A DNA stretch of 64,000 bases from Mesaphorura yosii. Lineage: Eukaryota; Arthropoda; Collembola; Poduromorpha; Tullbergiidae. This document shows positions 24,021 to 36,491 of this stretch, in pieces. The notes beneath the pieces are model-generated. The model made no database searches and was not told where the DNA came from. It saw only the letters and a program-made list of their open reading frames with translations. The stretch's first letter is position 1. The number at the start of each line of letters is the position of its first letter. The stretch covers positions 415,200-479,199 of the forward strand of contig WIXG01000015.1 in NCBI GenBank assembly GCA_009869945.1. Reading direction: 5' to 3'. The position numbers and the translations under genes were made by a program.

Positions 24021-26268
24021 TCAAATTTTCATTACCTGCACGTCCATATCACCTGCCTTTGCTCCAGGTGCGCTTGCTGTTGGCGCCTTATTAATATGTA
24101 CGGCAACTTCCTGTCCCTGTAAACGGTGACAGTGAAGTTAGAATTGGTTTAGAAGCTTAAACTTCGAAGAAAATGCAACGAAATCAGCTTCGACTTACAT
24201 CATTTACTTCAATATTGTATTCCACATAGTCTCCAACCTCAATGTCTTCACTGAAGCGGATTTCCGAGAAGTGATAATAAATTTTCTTTGGAACATCAAC
24301 ACGTTGAATGAAACCAAAGTTCTCACAGACAGAAATGATAAATCCGTTATAAATTCTGGACTTCGCAGAGCATTCTAACTGTACAAACCTTGCTACAAGG
24401 CCTCCATTCCTACAAAAATGCAGAAGAATTTTCATAATCGAGACGACATTTTCAATGCACACACGTTTAATTAAAGCAAATCCAAAGTAAAATGGATTAC
24501 CTATTTTTAATCTCAATTTGGAAACTGACTTCATCTCTAACGCACAATGCAACGTTCCCTTCAACGTCTTCTTTGCCGTATGGGAGGAAGAAACACTCGC
24601 CATTGTATTCGTAGCTGATTCGACCTTGCAGCTTCCCGTTGCTTTCGCGAGCTAGCTCACTTGTCACGGTCCCAGTTAGACGTCTTCCCTCATCCTTCAT
24701 TATTGTTGCCGAAAGTTTAACGACTGCAGTAGCAACAGGTTTTGTTGTTTTGCTGTCGTAAGTCTTGTCGAACTCGACAGTGTCGCCCTGCTTCAAGTGT
24801 TCAATATTTCCGTTGTAGTGGCTGAAGTGAAAGAACAGACGACACTGGCTGACGGGGCACCGAATAAATCCGTAGGAATGGAGAAGTTTGTCAACGATTC
24901 CAACTTCACGTGTGTCGGGCACAGATTCAGGGCTGTCCAAGTTATCGTAATGGGAAAAATCCGCTTCCCGGCGACGATGGCCATTGCTGTTATTTTGACT
25001 TGAGTGTCCACTTCCTCTGTTTGTATTTGGATAGGTGCCGTTGTGATTAAACCCTGTCATTGCACCGCCACTGTTGAAGGACCCATTTTCGAATGATGTT
25101 TGCCTGGATTTGCTGGAATTCGTGCTGTTATTATTCCTTCGCCTTCTGCCACCGTGGTGGTGTTGGTTCCTCCGTTGTCTTTCATTTCCATTCCTGTAAT
25201 AATGATCGTAGAATGGTGGGTTGTATCCGGGCTGATCAGGGTGGAATCCATGTTCGCCTTGCCACATGTTATCATTGTTTAGATGCATGCTCTCAGTACT
25301 TGATGGACCAACGTTATCATACTGATTGAATCCAGGTTGAGGGAACGGCATTGGGGGCTGTGCCCTGAAGTCATTCGTCTGCATTCCTCCATTCATATCT
25401 ACACCATTCCTCCATCCATAACCGTTATACCCTCCACCATTATCCACATTTACGGAAATAGTGTCTGGACGATTATGGCAAACAGGATCCCAAGGTGGAG
25501 TTGGGATTGACACATTTTCAAAGTTGTAGTTGGGTTGCGATTGAAAATTTGTCCCAGAATCCATCTGATAACAATTGGCAAAGACGAAGTGACCACCGCC
25601 GTTATCATTGAAGTTCCTATCATCGGGGCAGCTTGGCGGAGTGAATTGCGGTTGTCCATTCATAGTCATTAAAGGTGGCGACGATGTATTTGGGCCCAAT
25701 CCATTCGCAGGTAGAAATGGAAACTGAGATGCGGAAGGATGCTGAGACTCACCATCGCAAAGTCCAGCAAAAATTGGAGGCATAATTTCAGGAGAATGTC
25801 GAGTTAATTCTGCGAGAAACATAAATACCATAATGTCTCGTCATCAGAGCGTTGTGATTCATTAGAAGAACGGCACGTCAGCTTACCTTCTTGCTGCTGA
25901 GTCACATACTGCGCTTGTTGGAGATTCATTTCGTGCAACAGGGCAGCCAAATCACCGGGCGTTGTGGGCGAATTTGTCATAGTATTACCTACGCTGTTAA
26001 TGTGGAGTTCATACCCTCTTGCCGGTGGAAAGTTTCCCACGAACGATGGTGGCGGTGGTAAAGGTAAGAAAGAATTATTTACGTTATTGTTGCCATTTTC
26101 ACGGTACTGCAGTGTCATGTTTCTGTTCGTCTCTGTTCCATTATCTACAGACCAGATTGATGCAAATGGATTCTGCGGCGGCGACCCGGAACCCAACTCG
26201 GTATTCATGCCAGAAATTCCAAAACAAGTCGGATCTGGGATACACGCTGACTCCACTGTTTCAACCAT
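24021..26268 (-). CDS. CSDE1: CSDE1/Unr-like RNA-binding protein with three cold-shock domains
   Basis: CSDE1/Unr binds purine-rich mRNA and controls translation and mRNA stability. Exons 25887-26268, 24501-25809, 24199-24409 and 24021-24116 join in phase to about 665 aa. The first ~425 residues are disordered, rich in Asn, Gly, Pro, His and Gln, as in insect Unr. Then come CSD1 (REVGIVDKLLHSYGFIRC, LFFHFSHYNGN), the non-canonical second domain (RRLTGTVTSE to EVSFQIEIKNR) and CSD3 (YNGFIISVCENFGFIQRVDV, IYYHFSEIRF). The last exon adds GQEVAVHINKAPTASAPGAK and then either ends at TGA 24021 (VMKI-stop) or splices at CAG|GTAATG (24035). Typical CSDE1 has about nine cold-shock-type domains. The rest are absent here and no downstream exon is visible. 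This is a truncated orthologue, a paralogue, or a gene with distant exons I cannot see. Confidence 0.85.
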
Positions 26269-27232
26269 GATTTCTGATTATATTTGTCCTTGATGCCTGC
26301 CTGTGACGTGTAACCAAACCATATGATAATTTAACCAAGCACTCCTGCTAACATAATGACAAAATGCATGCTACGGTCCTACCTGACGCGAAGTCAAGTT
26401 AAGGGTAGCAGTAGTATCGAAGAATCACATCAGCGTCACATGCTCCGTCATTTCTTCATCTGAAACATCATATGTAAAGATTTGAGTGAAGAAGTGAAGC
26501 AGATGATTCAGTGATTGACTCCAGAATTAATGAATTAAGGTGAAAAACCTGAATCGAGGCCTCGACTCTATGCTCCCGCGACTTTGGAATTGAGTTTAAT
26601 ATAACGCCTTACCTATCGTTAATACTGTAGCTGCGATGTACACTGAATTCACTTTCTTATAAAATGATAATACGTTTTATTTGGCTAGATTTCGCCTATT
26701 TTTGGACTAGAGAAACTAAAGTAGAGATCCACTAGATAGTTCGATCCATGCGACAGTAATCAGATCGTTTAATTAATGGTGGAGTACGTCAAGCGTACTA
26801 ATTAAACTGGGTCAAACGTCAAATCTTGCAACTGACTGCGTTTTTGTCTCTTTCGTTGCATTGGAATATCTACACAAAAGCAAGACTTCGAATGCCGCAC
26901 ACGCGATACGTTTTGCCTCTACTAAAAGACGTGGGAGCTTCACCTTGCAGAGTCTATTGAACTCCACTGTACCAAGTCCATCAGATAACTGATGCTGATA
27001 CTCGAAAGTTAAGGTAGATAAATGCCAAGATTCCACCCGAGACTCCTGTCCACTGGGACTTACCCAAATGCTGCTAGCGAATGAAAGGAACAAGGAATTT
27101 AGCTTTTCTGTGATTCAGCACTTTGTTTCATAATTCCAGGCATATAGAAATTTTTTATGTAAGGGCCGAGGAGAAAGAGAGCTACAGGTTTGTAAAGTTC
27201 TTGTATATTTACATAACACATTCAAGTTTGCA
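26269..27232. other. Intergenic, CSDE1-like 5' side
   Basis: The 5' UTR and promoter of the CSDE1-like gene should be here. No TATA box stands out. An open frame at 26812-27093 on the minus strand has no recognisable feature. Confidence 0.4.
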
Positions 27233-27238
27233 TTTATT
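27233..27238 (-). terminator. Poly(A) signal of CSTF1
   Basis: AATAAA on the minus strand, about 67 nt past the CSTF1 stop. Confidence 0.65.
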
Positions 27239-27304
27239 AGTAAAACTGATAAAAAATATAAATTGTACATAATTTGCTCTACATGTTCTTAACAAGTAGA
27301 ATAT

Positions 27305-29364
27305 TTAAATAGGAGCCATTCTTCTGTACCAATACCGAGCACGGAAATCTGACGAACTGCAACAAGAAAGAAGTAACACTCGTAAGAGAATCGGGCCATG
27401 ATTAACCAAGTTTAAAAGAGTCGAATACAAATATTACCAAGTCAGGAATCCGCTTGAAACTGGAGAATGCACAATTCTGTGAATTGGACCATTGTGACCT
27501 GGAATAAAGCGAGTGAATTATTATTTCTACGCAACAGCCTTTCTGAAAACGCAGAGCGATGATTTTCGGAGGTCACTCACCCAACGATAATAGTGACTGT
27601 CTGGCGGCGGTGCGCGCGTCCCAACAACAAAGTGAGATGGTTGCTTCATCTGGATACATTACATATTCTTCTGTATGATTAAATGTAGCCTGTGTTGTAA
27701 ATTCTTGTTTTCCTGTCGCGCCTGCGCCCGTGTAAGCAATCAAACTCCTCATGGTTGAAAGTTCCCATAATTTAACCAGTGAATCTTTCCCAGATGACAA
27801 AATATACTGCAGGCGAAAAAGTCAAGAAACTCTCGCGTTAGAAACTGACGACGATCTGAATATAGTACAGTTAATTACCTTATTGTTCCTGGTGAACATA
27901 ACCGACCCTATTTCAGTACCATCATGAGCTGAATTGCAGGTGTTGATGCATCGACTCGAGACGCCGTCCCAAACCTTTATGCTACCATCGGTAGAGCCTG
28001 TCGCATAAAGTCTTCCATCGGACGACCAACTGCAGAGCAGATTATCCATTAAGTCATGTGCATCTTTATTAGTTGACTTCTTATTCCCTTACGCTAATGT
28101 CCTTATTTCGCCAGCGTGAGAAGCTGTGGGCACACCGACGAAGCATTGCGACGTGTTCACATCGTATATTCTCTGTATAGGCTGTTTTGTTCCAACCAAC
28201 AGGAAATCCCCAGTGGGATGAAACGCGACAGAGATAACTGGAGCTGATTCCTGGAACAAACAATCAGAAAAGTTAAGTCCGACCTCAAAATATTTCGTTC
28301 GAATATTGAAGAGAAACAAGAGAAGTCAACATGAACTGACATTGATCACTCGGAAAGCCTTCTTGACGGAGGTACGACTGTAGTCAAATAGGCGAACAGA
28401 ATAGTCAAGGCTTCCAGACACCAGAATTTGTTCCTTGGGATGAAACTCGAGACATGTAACCTCATCTCCATGATCGTACAGAGTTCTGATTACTGGATGA
28501 CCTTGAGGCTCTTGCATATCGCTATCTGCAGATTTGGCCAGCATCCGTTCCACGCTGAGTATCTTTTTATTCAAATTAGGGGAGTAGTTAAATTCCATTG
28601 CGTTGTGCTGCACATTTGCTTGATACTTTCCTTACTTTGATCGAAGTGTCCACACTCCCTGTCGCAACCAGCTGCCCGTCCTTGCTGATTGCTCCCGCTC
28701 CACCTATAACGTCAACACGAGCCTCTTAAATTCAGGCCTTGCTTTTAGTAACTTCAGATTTAGTTTTGGCATTTTTACATGGAGCTTTGTGGGCAGTCAC
28801 ATAAACAGTCTCATACAAAGCTGGCTCTGGAGCTTGAATGTTGCCGTCGGATTGGCCTTCCATGTCCAGTGAATGGGATAATATGTCCAATTTGGAGCCA
28901 CTGATAATCTTGGCTCCTTGAGCTAAAAAAGAGTACGGTCATAAATTATATCCGGTTTTCTAATGTCACTATTGCTCACACAATGTGAGCGTATGTGATT
29001 ACCTTTTTGCTCGACTTCCAACCCCATTGTCACAAGTTTCATTAGGCGGTCTGACGGAGGACACGCAGTGTCGGGATGAATAACATTTATCATTGACGCC
29101 GCAACTTGCTGGTATCCGTCGTAGAATAGTTGGCTACAAAACAATTGAATCCATTCATAAATCTTTTCTTTGAGCACTCCACTCCAACAGTTCATGTTTC
29201 ATCGTCAACCACAACCACACTTACCTGATCATTAATTTATGAAGTGTCTCCCGAATCTTAATTTTGTTGTGGAGATCCATGTTTGTGCCCTCAGCGTTCA
29301 GCAAGGCACCGCCACCACTATTAATAGAGTCCATCTTGCCGATGTCGTTCATATTTTCTTTCAT
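27305..29364 (-). CDS. CSTF1: Cleavage stimulation factor subunit 1 (CstF-50)
   Basis: CstF-50 is the WD40 subunit of the nuclear CstF complex that binds GU-rich elements downstream of poly(A) sites. Ten exons join in phase: 29225-29364, 29003-29133, 28779-28922, 28636-28703, 28341-28562, 28093-28250, 27879-28029, 27581-27806, 27438-27498 and 27305-27356. They give 450 aa (human 431). The N-terminal dimerisation domain shows [16 protein letters not shown]. The WD40 region shows [102 protein letters not shown] and [20 protein letters not shown]. It ends [14 protein letters not shown]. The ATG at 29364 adds about 30 Gly/Asn-rich residues before the conserved start. All blades are intact. Confidence 0.96.
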
Positions 29365-29892
29365 TGTAGGAATCGGTGATAACCCTAATGATCGAGCAGT
29401 CACTGACCAGTACTCACAGTTTAAGTCTGAACAGAATTAAATGTAGAAATTAAAAATGCCACAACATAAGCGGAAACTTGGGAGCTCATGCGAACAAAAT
29501 AAATAGCTTTGAAACAGTTACCCGCATTGTAAAGGAAAATATTCAAAGCCTAAACGGCTCGAACTTCTCTCATTCAAAAGCATGTTGTTGAGCGGCCAGA
29601 ACCGGATTCCGAAATCCCAGTTGACCTAATTGGAATTGTTGGAAGTTGGTTAAAATCGACAATCGTCCAACTTCAGAAGTATCAGGTCTAAGCTCCTGCG
29701 TTGCCATAATACAGCATTGCAAGACCAGTGGGCCTGTGGACATCTCAATCAGCTGGGGTTTACCCACCCATCACATCAGTGCTCAAGTTCGTCGTTGGAT
29801 TCGTAAAGAAAGGGTACGTTACAATTTGCAACCTACAATCGTATCCTGCGTTGCGTATTATGTAAATGACCTTTGACCTTGTTGAAATGTAG
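29365..29892. promoter_or_regulatory. Divergent promoter region CSTF1 / CISD3
   Basis: The 528 bp between the two ATGs, transcribed outward in both directions, must hold both promoters and 5' UTRs. No TATA box is evident, as is usual for housekeeping bidirectional promoters. A TGTAG just before the CISD3 ATG could be a 5' UTR splice acceptor. Confidence 0.5.
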
Positions 29893-30353
29893 ATGATCTT
29901 AAAACTAGTGCGCAATCATCGATGGCAGGCTCCTCTGCTAAGACATCGAACAACCATAAAATTACCGTACGAGCCAATCCACGAAGTCGGTTGGGCTGCT
30001 GCTGCTCAGAAGGAGAAGGGACATATTTACGATAAGAAACCATTTAAGTTCACCGTGGAAAAAGGGAAAAGCTATTTGTGGTGTACTTGTGGATGGAGTC
30101 ATCATCAGGTAAACGCTAAATTTTATGTGCTAAGCCTACTGATTCTTGATCATCTTCTGGATATTTTGTGTTTCAGCCATTTTGCGACCGCACGCACGAC
30201 AATCCCCTCCTGGGCATAAAATTGAAGCCTGTCCGGTTTATTGCTCCTGAAACAAAAGAGTACTGGTTCTGCAATTGTAAACAGACTAGCCAACGCCCAT
30301 TTTGCGATGGCACACATCGACAACAACGAATTCAAGATGCCGTAAGGAGCTGA
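29893..30353 (+). CDS. CISD3: CDGSH iron-sulfur domain protein 3, mitochondrial
   Basis: CISD3 (MiNT) is a soluble mitochondrial matrix protein that carries two [2Fe-2S] clusters, one per CDGSH domain. Exons 29893-30108 and 30177-30353 join in phase 0 to 130 aa (human 127). Residues 1-30 are basic and lack acidic residues until late, as in a matrix targeting peptide. Domain 1 has CTCGWSHHQ joined across the intron to PFCDRTH. Domain 2 has CNCKQTSQRPFCDGTH. Both keep the three Cys and one His cluster ligands. The linker contains PLLGIKLKPVRF. The gene is head-to-head with CSTF1. AATAAA follows at 30427-30432. Everything looks intact. Confidence 0.95.
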
Positions 30354-30426
30354 ACGCTGAATTTGGTGGTGTGGTAGTTAATTTTTCATGTATTTATGAG
30401 TAAGTAATGTGGAGGCTTAATTTGAA

Positions 30427-30432
30427 AATAAA
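30427..30432 (+). terminator. Poly(A) signal of CISD3
   Basis: AATAAA, 74 nt after the CISD3 stop. Confidence 0.75.
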
Positions 30433-31314
30433 AAAGTCTAGTCGGCTAATTGTACACCAACTGTGTCAAATCGCCAATCGGCCACAGATTTTTGTCACAT
30501 ACAAAAGTGCAACCGATCAGTCAAGAATGAGAATACTGTGATTAAACGAGACCACGCAGCCGAACTTGAACGATTGCTTTTCCATAAGTTAGCATCAATT
30601 TCAAGAACCCATTCTCAAGATCTCGCGTAAGCTCGTAATTTCTTGCCAGGGCCGTGTTCGTCATTTCGTCAATGTGTGTCCTATCACAAATTATGAAACT
30701 TCAAAGACAATCACCGTAAATAGAACATAACACAAATTTTCCATTCATGCATGACAATGACAATCGAATAGCTTGAGATAATTACAGCCGGGTTGTGAAT
30801 AACAAAGGAATTCAAGCCTGTCTCTTTTTTTACAGTCAATCGGTGAAGTCAAGCGATTTATCAGACGTGAGTTTATAATTTTATTTCGCAATTGTTCATT
30901 CAACCTGAATGCGATTACTGTTAGTCGACGGATTGTCGTACGGACGGCCCGCGCATCTTTCACGGCACGCAGCACGTTACATGAACTAAATTAATGGATG
31001 GAAAATGACACTGACAAATTCACACCACATAAAACAGTGCATTGAATTTTGTATGTCACAGACGCATATTATTGTTGCAAATTGCAAATCGCAAAAAATT
31101 GCTCAACGGGTTTGAGTTCATGTTCGTGTACCATGTGTCATGCAGTTGCAATTGCGAAGAAGACAAGGAACTTGTCATTAAATATCCGGTGAACCGAAAC
31201 GTCACATTTTTGCACAAGAAAGGTAACATACTTAACTTAGCAGCACGGCGTGGTACGGTTGGCTTTGATAAGTCTGAAAGACAAGACACAAGACACTCGT
31301 TTTCCGTGTTCTAG

Positions 31315-31352
31315 TATAAATGTGCTCTCTGCACAAGAATCAGGCTTCAGTG
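31315..31352 (+). promoter_or_regulatory. TATA box and TCAGT initiator
   Basis: TATAAA at 31315-31320 is followed by TTCAGTG, with the initiator A at 31349, about 34 bp downstream. TCAGT is the arthropod-type initiator. This would give a 258-nt 5' UTR to the ATG at 31607. Confidence 0.6.
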
Positions 31353-31606
31353 TGATAACAACTTTCATACTCTTGAAATCGCGTGCAACCGGCAATGGCT
31401 TCCGCAAACTGCGAACTTTGCACGGCGGAATTGGCGGTGTCACGAAATAATTAAAGAGACCGGTACTCGCTTGGAGCAAGAGGAACTGGGACGCAAATTG
31501 TCAGCGACTGACATGGGCCTTGTTGCAAGTTGCATGACTGAAGTGAAAAACAGGGTTGACGCTTAAAATCGCGAAACCGACAACATGAAGTGCCATTCAC
31601 GCAAAA

Positions 31607-33417
31607 ATGCTTCGCCCGAGCAGAAGCAGGGGCTTTGACTTCGCTTCGATCATCTTGTGGCTGCTGATTGCATTATGGACCACCTCAAACCGGTCCGAAG
31701 CTGGAATACAACGGTCCACCAACGAGTCTTCAATTAGAGTGCCATGGGGCAAGGGCAACGAAGGAGAAGGTGGCAATGGCACTGACCTTGATCTTGACCT
31801 CGATTCATTAGAATTCGATGACGTCGACGAATTCTTCAAAGACGACTATCAGGACGGAGACGAAGCAGAAGCAGAAGAATATGAAGAGGACGAACATGAA
31901 CGGGGCATATATTTGTCACAGGAAGATGAAAAAGAACCTCAAAGTGTGGGTTTGCTGCCCAGCATTTACGGAATGTTGAGGAATACCTTCAGTTTTGGAG
32001 GAGCTCGGCCAGCAGACAGCGAGGATAATGTAAAAAATACAGACGCTGCAGAAGACGAAGAGTTTTACGACGACGACGAGAAGGCTGATGAAGTTCTAGA
32101 TTACAACAATTTAGAAGAAGACTCTGAAGAAAATACGTTTTTAGCTGGTAAGCAATAAGCAAGCTGTCGTATCTTAAGTTTCGGCGAGCTCCGGTCTAAT
32201 TTTCGGCGACTTACAGGAAACGGACGCGGTTTCTTCGGATTGTCTCATCCTTTTTCAAACAACTCGGATGACTTGGGCCTCTATGAGGGAAGGCAGTTCT
32301 TTCCAATGCCCATGTACATGTTTCAGGGAATTTATCTGGTTGAACCGAGGTTAGATCATTACATCGATGGAGTTGTGAGGAATTTAGCAAGCGAAATCAA
32401 AATCTCTGGAAATGACCCTCTTTACTATCGTGTGCTGCCAAAAGGACGGGTGGCGTAAGTTTTACAGCTTTGAATACTGAATCAACTGATTGTCTGGACT
32501 CAGGACCTGAAATATTTCTTGGTTATTAGTTCCCGAATGGTTGGACCTCGAAGAGGCGTCCAGGTTAAGGGCGGCAAAGGTAAAAGACGCCGAAGACGGA
32601 AGGGAAACAGGAATCGAAATAACGGCAACCGTCGGCGCAGAAGAAGACGGCGTCCATTTTTTGGCAGGTCGTTTGGAGGAGGAATACGGCGCCGCCGAAA
32701 TCAGAACCGTAATAAAAGGAGAAAGCCCGCGGTGTCAAGAGCAAAGCCAAAGGCAGGGAGGAATCGAATTGCTGGCAAGAACGTGGGCTTGGGCCGAGTT
32801 GATGGTATCAGCAATCTTTCTCGTGATGGTCAAACCGAAATGCGATCTCAGCGTGCGGATGGAAATTACACTCTTGTACGTGCCTTTCGTTCATTTCTGC
32901 CGTAATTTTGTGACCCGACAATGCGTCTCGCCTCTACGTGTGTTGTCGTCCCTCATTTTACTGTTTATTTTCAGGTTCGATCCCATTTCCTCATGGGTCC
33001 GCTGGATATAACCATGCAATTCCGTACCGTGCGTGGGATCAAGCGGGCAGCGACAACTCTACGTAAAATCCACATCCACACAGTGACGAGAGTGAGCAAT
33101 GACGGGTCTGAGATGATGGACTTCTTTCTAGACAGGTAATTATTGCGCTAGGCTACGCACTAGATCCACCAGGTACAAGTTCCAATTCCAAGCTTGACAG
33201 ACTGTACACCTTTCCCTTCCTTTTCTTTTCTTCATGTTTATGCAGACCACATCCAGAGACTATCAAAGTACGGGGGAAGCTGTTTCCAATGGCCGAGCGA
33301 ATTGCAAGAAACATATTTTCGAGGCTCTTTGCAACTGATTCCTTCTTAGTTGCGAGAATTCGAGAAAAAACAAGTTTAGCTTTGCTGTCGAAGCCCACGC
33401 CAGCGTCTCCAGGATAA
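31607..33417 (+). CDS. Secreted protein with acidic N-terminal and Arg-rich middle regions
   Basis: Five exons (31607-32147, 32217-32454, 32530-32875, 32975-33135, 33246-33417) join in phase to 485 aa. Residues 1-33 form a signal peptide (FASIILWLLIALWTTSNRSEAG). Residues about 50-180 are strongly acidic, with Asp/Glu runs. The second exon (from NGRGFFGLSHPF) is ordered, with MPMYMFQGIYLVEPRLDHYI. The third exon is extremely basic: KGKRRRRRKGNRNRNNGNR, then eight further Arg before PFFGRSFGGG. The C-terminal part returns to ordered sequence (VRSHFLMGPLDITMQFRTVR, RIARNIFSRLF). The basic runs could be convertase sites or bind polyanions. I do not recognise the family. An extracellular matrix, eggshell or cuticle role is only a guess. 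A TATA/initiator promoter lies at 31315. Confidence 0.85.
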
Positions 33418-36400
33418 GTACTACAACATTTCGCAACAGACGAATGAAAAAAGGGCAGGGAGAGACCGCTTCGATGCACTGACAGATATTCCCACAGTAC
33501 AGTACAAACACTATTTTCGGACTTCTGGCGGCACAAAAATAGGGTCATTTCTTTTCTGACGTTTCCGGCACTTTTTGTGACTGGCCGGACACTTTACAAA
33601 TTTTGCACTCGACTAAACAGCACTCTTCTTATTCTCGTTTGTAAAATCTGGGCTTTTGGGCACACTTATAGTAATTCTCGTGCTCATTTTTCCTTTTATT
33701 CACTGAACATTAATAATTGACTTGACACAAATGACTGTAGATTGTTGAATCTTTGTTGGACTGGACACTTCTCTTGGCTTAATACTGCCGTTTTGAATAT
33801 GGCAAAGCATTTGACGGCTGACATTTCAAGGCCTAATCTGCTATACTATTTTGACACTTTACTTCTTTGACGCATCGCACATTCGCACAAGCTTACATAT
33901 ATGTATTACGCACCAACAAGCACATAAGGACCAGGACAGGACTTACGATCTGACAACTGTGCTGACTGAACATTTGTATATTTTATATTTATGAGCGTTG
34001 AATAAACAATCATAATTTTGTAACTACTTGTACAACTACTACTATCTGTAATCGTACATAGCACTTGTGGACTACGGAATATGAAAATGAGAAAAAATAA
34101 GAAGCCAAAGATTCTTCCACTTCAACCCAAGGCTGAGAGAATTTCAGACAGCTGAAACCTGCAATTGCATACTCAGAAAAGGGAACTATAACTCGGAAGA
34201 AAAAAGTAGCAACTTAAGCATGTTTGGAAGGGCGAAGATTCTTCCGCGCGTTTCTCGTTGTTTACCTTTTGTTTTCTATTTTCGTACGCCACGAAGTCAG
34301 AATAAATCTTTTCTCGATTTGATTTGATTTATTTACGAGCTCGAACCGAATTACGAAAGCACGTGTAATGAGATTAGACGACATTTACGGATTTCGTATA
34401 CCCATTTGGAAAAAATGCAACTTTTCTTTCCAAATTCCTACTGCAAGGCTTCAAGCCATTTGATTTTGAATTTAATTAAAGAATCTCTCCTTAAACATAT
34501 ATAAAAAGGCGAAATGAGTTTCTTTTGTTCTGGTTTGCGTACTTTACGCTGGTATTTCTTCATTTCCGCCGTACTCTTGGCAGTGTTCTTTGTCAGCATC
34601 CGAATTCCGTATTCAGAAGATAAAAAGTTGAAACAATGGAATTCTTTTGGCGTTACATTCCCTGATTGAATAAACTACGAGCGCAAGCGATTTGGCCTCA
34701 AGTTTCTCCACTGATGCTTATGTTTCTCTAATGGAAGTTGTTTAGACTCAATTCTTCTACAGATATGCCGGTTTTTTCCCTATTAACTTTGCGACTTTGA
34801 GTATTCTAAGTGCCCTCTCCACTTTCTAAGCATGTTTGGTGTTCAATCGCCGCGTCCACTGGAAATATTACGAGATCATGAGACAATAATTGACTGACAA
34901 TCTTGAGATTGATACTTAGAAACAGAGAATTAGGCGATTAGGCCGTAATTGCCCAGTTCATGCTGCAATTCTGAAGCCAGCATTAGCACTACTGGTCCAG
35001 CATGAGGCTTTTTGTTCCAGATTTGATTTTGTATTTGCTTTCGCTCGCTTCTCATCATAGACACAGCTTTTCTTATTTCTTTGCTGCACACAAAACTACC
35101 GCGTATCACACCGCGTTAACACAAGCCTGGTTCTAGACAGGGTTCAGCCTGACTGGGACGGAGGCGGAACCCGAAACAAATTTGAGACGGGGACGCTCAC
35201 TAGAATTGGTGCCTGTGCTAGCAGTAGTTGAGTTTACGATAAGCGGTTAAGTGGTGGTTTCAGCTTTTTCGCTTGAGGAGACGGCTTTCGGGGTTCAGTC
35301 GAAATTCATGAGACGCCCGTGCTGGTCGCAAGAAGAATTGTCCGGGTGTGTGTCTCGGATTGACAATCAGATTAGTTAAAACAGAATCGTTTGAATTTGT
35401 ACGTGTGTACATTACGCATTTTATGCTTGTGAAGATGTCATTTTATCATTGAACTATCTTCAGCAAAAGCGTCATCAGTAGTCAGAAAGTCTCATTTTTC
35501 TAGTCTCAAGTTTGACACGAAGAAGGGATAAAGTCTCCGTGCTCTTTTTTGGTAACGTGTAAAAGTTGCCGGTGACGTGTTTTGTTTGAGTTTACGACGA
35601 CCATTGAGCGAAAGTGGCACAGAATTGAATTACACGTTTATGTTTCTATTTTGGTCGGCCGGTCGTCATTCCACTCGGTGTCCGCGTGCTTGTTCAAGTT
35701 TACGCGAAGTTTATTAAATTCCAGCTCCGACTCGCTGTACAGCCATACATTCTCCCTTGGTATGTAAAAGTCAATTGCAGCCTACCGGAGCGGAGAAAGC
35801 ACAAGCCGACAGAAAGCCGACGGTCAAGACCAAGACGCAAGAACCCTTTCACTGCATGAAAGACGGAGACAGAGAAGAGAAGTCAGTACAAGACGAATGA
35901 ATTCGGAATGATCATAATAAATACATAAAGAGAAGAAAAGAAGTTTCAATTCAATTCTCTTCCAACTCAAGAACCTACTTCAGATCTTTTCTTTCATACG
36001 GGAGCCGCCAGGGTTAAGTGCTTGTGCAAAGTGATAAAGATAAAAGAGATTCCTTGACGTTGCACTCGCGAATCAAGATCACCGCCGACCCGGCGTCAAG
36101 CGTCAGACCCTCAGTCGTAACTCTACCTGCAACAATTGAGCCCGTAACTTTAATTCGGTCAGACAGTTGACAGTCCAGGTCAAGTACGAGTCAAGAACAA
36201 GAAAGTTCCTGCAGCTCCCGATGGTAGGATTAATTTCATGTGAGTATCCTGCACTGGCAGAATTAATAGTGACAACAGTAAAGAGATTTGCTAATAGCTG
36301 TCTGACACTCTCTGTGATTTAATCATTCACCCGGCCCAGCCAAGTTAGTATTGATCTGAGCCGAGCCTGAACATGACACCCATCGGAGCGAATGTGTAAA

Positions 36401-36491
36401 TTTAAGGTAAGGAGCTTCAGCTTCAGTTTGCGGAGATTAAGTGGAACTATTTTGTGTATAAAAGACGTTGGCCACGTAAGATAATGGTGAA
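33418..36491. other. Intergenic with one TATA-like element
   Basis: No coding block is found. AATAAA at 34001-34006 may end the upstream gene's transcript (about 580 nt of 3' UTR). TATATAAAAA at 34498-34507 could be a promoter for the membrane-protein gene downstream via 5' UTR exons. A second TATAAAAG lies at 36457-36464, only about 30 bp before the ATG at 36492. Confidence 0.35.

Noticed and set aside
23762-24094. 110-codon plus-strand open frame
   Set aside because: It overlaps the last exon and 3' end of the minus-strand CSDE1-like gene and has no features of its own.
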